Shown here in pieces: positions 7,128 to 7,881 of a DNA stretch of 7,881 nt. The DNA comes from Gammaproteobacteria bacterium. GTDB taxonomy: Bacteria; Pseudomonadota; Gammaproteobacteria; Enterobacterales; Kangiellaceae. Numbering within the stretch: the stretch's first letter is position 1; every line of letters begins with the position of its first letter. The stretch lies in assembly GCA_013372875.1 (NCBI GenBank), contig JABXIW010000097.1:1-7881 (forward strand), given 5' to 3'. The notes below the pieces were generated by a model that was not told the DNA's origin, ran no database searches, and saw nothing but the letters and a program-made list of their open reading frames with translations. Both the position numbers and the translations under genes were made by a program.

Positions 7128-7310
7128 CTACATATAGTTCTTCATACCCGTATTATAAAACTGTTCGCGGCCCTCTCGCCAACCTCCCAACCATTCTTCT
7201 TTGGCATTAATTTCTTCATAAGGACAAACTTCTTTCGACTGACCATGCAAAGCAGCATTAAAGCCTTTTGAGTGTGCTCTTTGAAGCCTATCTCTTTTTT
7301 GTCTTTTCAT
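7128..7310 (-). CDS. rmf: Ribosome modulation factor
   Basis: 60 residues. The N-terminus MKRQKRDRLQRAHSKGF is almost identical to E. coli RMF (MKRQKRDRLERAHQRGY). The SKEVCPYEEIN and WLGGWREGRE segments also match SKEMCPY and WLGGWREA in that protein. E. coli RMF has 55 residues, so this copy has a slightly longer, divergent tail. RMF binds 70S ribosomes when growth slows, pairs them into inactive 100S dimers and protects them; this is established in E. coli. The ATG at 7310 is preceded by GAGG eight bases upstream. It is transcribed convergently with the GAF gene and shares its terminator. A strong minus-strand terminator lies 56 bases before the start codon, so rmf either has a promoter in that short gap or is controlled by readthrough. 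In E. coli rmf is induced in stationary phase by ppGpp; nothing here shows that directly. Confidence 0.97.
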   Translation of the reverse strand: MKRQKRDRLQRAHSKGFNAALHGQSKEVCPYEEINAKEEWLGGWREGREQFYNTGMKNYM

Positions 7311-7360
7311 AGATGTTTCCTCTTGTTGTTAGAAATGATGATAAGACATATTTTCAAAGC

Positions 7361-7396
7361 AAAAAAAACCGACTGCCTCAGCTGAGACAATCGGTT
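7361..7396 (-). terminator. Strong minus-strand terminator upstream of rmf (no obvious gene before it)
   Basis: The two arms, 7396-7382 and 7381-7367, are complementary over 15 positions. On the minus-strand RNA the two imperfect positions become G-U wobbles, whereas on the plus strand they are C-A mismatches. The stem therefore evolved for minus-strand transcripts. Eight T (7368-7361) follow directly. It has the full form of an intrinsic terminator, but no convincing minus-strand reading frame lies upstream. It may end a small RNA or act as an attenuator in a long rmf leader. Confidence 0.85.
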
Positions 7397-7619
7397 GCTT
7401 TATTCGGTATATGAGTTAAGTCTTACCATTTAAAAATTTCTTCACTTGCTTAATCCCACCTTACCGCTTTTAAGATTTTGCGCAAGTAAAATCCACTCAC
7501 AAATGTACATTTTTTAAACAATCAATAACTTATCATTACCTGTTCTACCTAAGCATTAAATTGTTATCTTATTGGAATCTAAAACTGGTCTAACCTCATG
7601 CACATCAACTCCTCGCAAG
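7397..7619 (-). other. Non-coding stretch, candidate small RNA or rmf leader
   Basis: I see no credible protein gene here on either strand. The minus-strand transcript that would reach the terminator at 7361-7396 shows some structure. ACTTGC (7487-7482) can pair with GCAAGT (7449-7444), with AATC/GATT pairing inside after an internal loop. A perfect 12-bp palindrome AAATGTACATTT sits at 7501-7512 and could be an operator. No clear -35/-10 pair was found on the minus strand, so the 5' end of any RNA is unknown. The call is inferred mostly from the orphan terminator. Confidence 0.3.
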
Positions 7620-7648
7620 TTTACGTTTGCGTAAAGGTAAGGTATATT
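7620..7648 (+). promoter_or_regulatory. Promoter of the MerR-family gene with overlapping dyad
   Basis: TTTACG (7620-7625) and TATATT (7643-7648) are spaced by 17 bases, giving a sigma-70-type promoter with a start near 7655. The palindrome TTTACG-TTTG-CGTAAA (7620-7635) covers the -35. A second dyad, TAAGGTA (7638-7644), nine bases, TACCTTA (7654-7660), covers the -10 and start site. MerR-family regulators commonly bind dyads within their promoters, so autoregulation is likely (inference). The 17-bp spacing is normal, not the stretched 19-20 bp of metal-responsive MerR promoters. Confidence 0.5.
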
Positions 7649-7663
7649 GTGTGTACCTTAAAT

Positions 7664-7684
7664 ATGGCCTCTAATCTCGATTAA
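7664..7684 (+). CDS. Possible six-codon leader ORF overlapping the MerR start
   Basis: ATG at 7664 opens the frame M-A-S-N-L-D and stops with TAA at 7682-7684. That stop overlaps the ATG of the MerR gene as TAATG. There is no Shine-Dalgarno before either ATG. The predicted transcript start (about 7655) puts the mini-ORF nearly at the 5' end, so leaderless-type initiation followed by coupled reinitiation is conceivable. It may be chance. Confidence 0.2.
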   Translation: MASNLD

Positions 7685-7881
7685 TGACCATTGCGGAAAA
7701 AGAATACACAATCAGTGACTTAGCAAAGGAATTTGAGATCACTTCTCGTTCAATTCGTCATTACGAGGATGAAAAGTTAATCACTCCTGAGCGTCGTGGC
7801 ACTCACCGCGTTTACTCATCACGCGACCGCGTACGCTTACAACTGATCCTACGCGGTAAGCGATTGGGATTTTCTTTGGCC
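7684..7881 (+). CDS. MerR-family transcriptional regulator, LiuR-like (3' end cut off)
   Basis: Only the first 66 residues are in the window. They contain the MerR winged helix-turn-helix: YTISDLAKEFEITSRSIRHYEDEKLITPERR, then THRVYSSRDRVRLQLILRGKRLGFSLA. The YED and LI-P-RR segments and the RDRVRLxLILRGKRLGFSL run are very like LiuR, the MerR-type repressor of branched-chain amino acid (leucine/isovalerate) degradation genes in gammaproteobacteria. The usual MerR protein has 110-150 residues, so the dimerisation helix and effector region are missing here. If it is LiuR, liu genes (isovaleryl-CoA dehydrogenase and others) would be expected just downstream, outside the window. The ATG at 7684 lacks a Shine-Dalgarno and overlaps a six-codon ORF. 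The MerR assignment is firm; the LiuR subtype is likely but not proven. Confidence 0.9.
   Translation, partial: MTIAEKEYTISDLAKEFEITSRSIRHYEDEKLITPERRGTHRVYSSRDRVRLQLILRGKRLGFSLA

Noticed and set aside
7442..7510. 22-codon minus-strand frame (starts MYICEWILL) before the orphan terminator
   Set aside because: No Shine-Dalgarno, no recognisable sequence, and length expected by chance; not enough to call a gene.
1..7881. CRISPR arrays, tRNA/rRNA genes, transposases, integrase or defence genes
   Set aside because: None seen; the only tandem repeat is the coding 12-bp repeat at 2619-2666, and the hairpins present are explained as terminators or short dyads.

Overview
The window looks like a piece of a marine gammaproteobacterial chromosome. 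Pointers are a ribosome modulation factor gene (rmf), an E. coli-like queA, a LiuR-type MerR regulator and a secreted ELWxxDGT/PKD protein ending in a GlyGly-CTERM tail. That tail is typical of Shewanella, Vibrio, Kangiella and similar genera. Kangiella or a relative is my best guess, but this is inference. Base composition is moderately AT-rich, with very AT-rich intergenic DNA at 5880-6050.

Layout. 1-937 (minus): queA, tRNA queuosine synthesis, 3' end cut by the window edge. 1009-2343 (minus): a secreted protein with Sel1-like/TPR helices around a TonB C-terminal-like domain, with its own promoter and a terminator that overlaps its stop codon. 2519-5842 (minus): a 1107-residue secreted protein built of ELWxxDGT repeats, two PKD domains, a Gly/Ser/Asp linker and a GlyGly-CTERM anchor. 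It is followed by a cluster of hairpins and a strong terminator. 5843-6051: a divergent, AT-rich intergenic region with helically phased A-tracts. 6052-7065 (plus): a GAF-domain protein with a C-terminal helix-turn-helix. 7087-7110: a bidirectional terminator shared with the convergent gene rmf (7128-7310, minus). 7311-7683: a long intergenic region with an unexplained minus-strand terminator upstream of rmf and a dyad-rich promoter for the MerR gene. 7684-7881 (plus): N-terminal part of a MerR/LiuR-like regulator, cut by the window edge.

The genes do not form one pathway. Terminators and promoters separate nearly all of them, so most are single-gene units. queA and rmf both concern translation. 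The two minus-strand exported proteins are neighbours, but each has its own signals. I found no phage, transposon, CRISPR, toxin or defence system. The best leads are non-coding: the orphan terminator upstream of rmf, an 11-nt complementarity between the ribosome binding site and the 3' UTR of the GlyGly-CTERM gene, and a mini-ORF that overlaps the start of the MerR gene.
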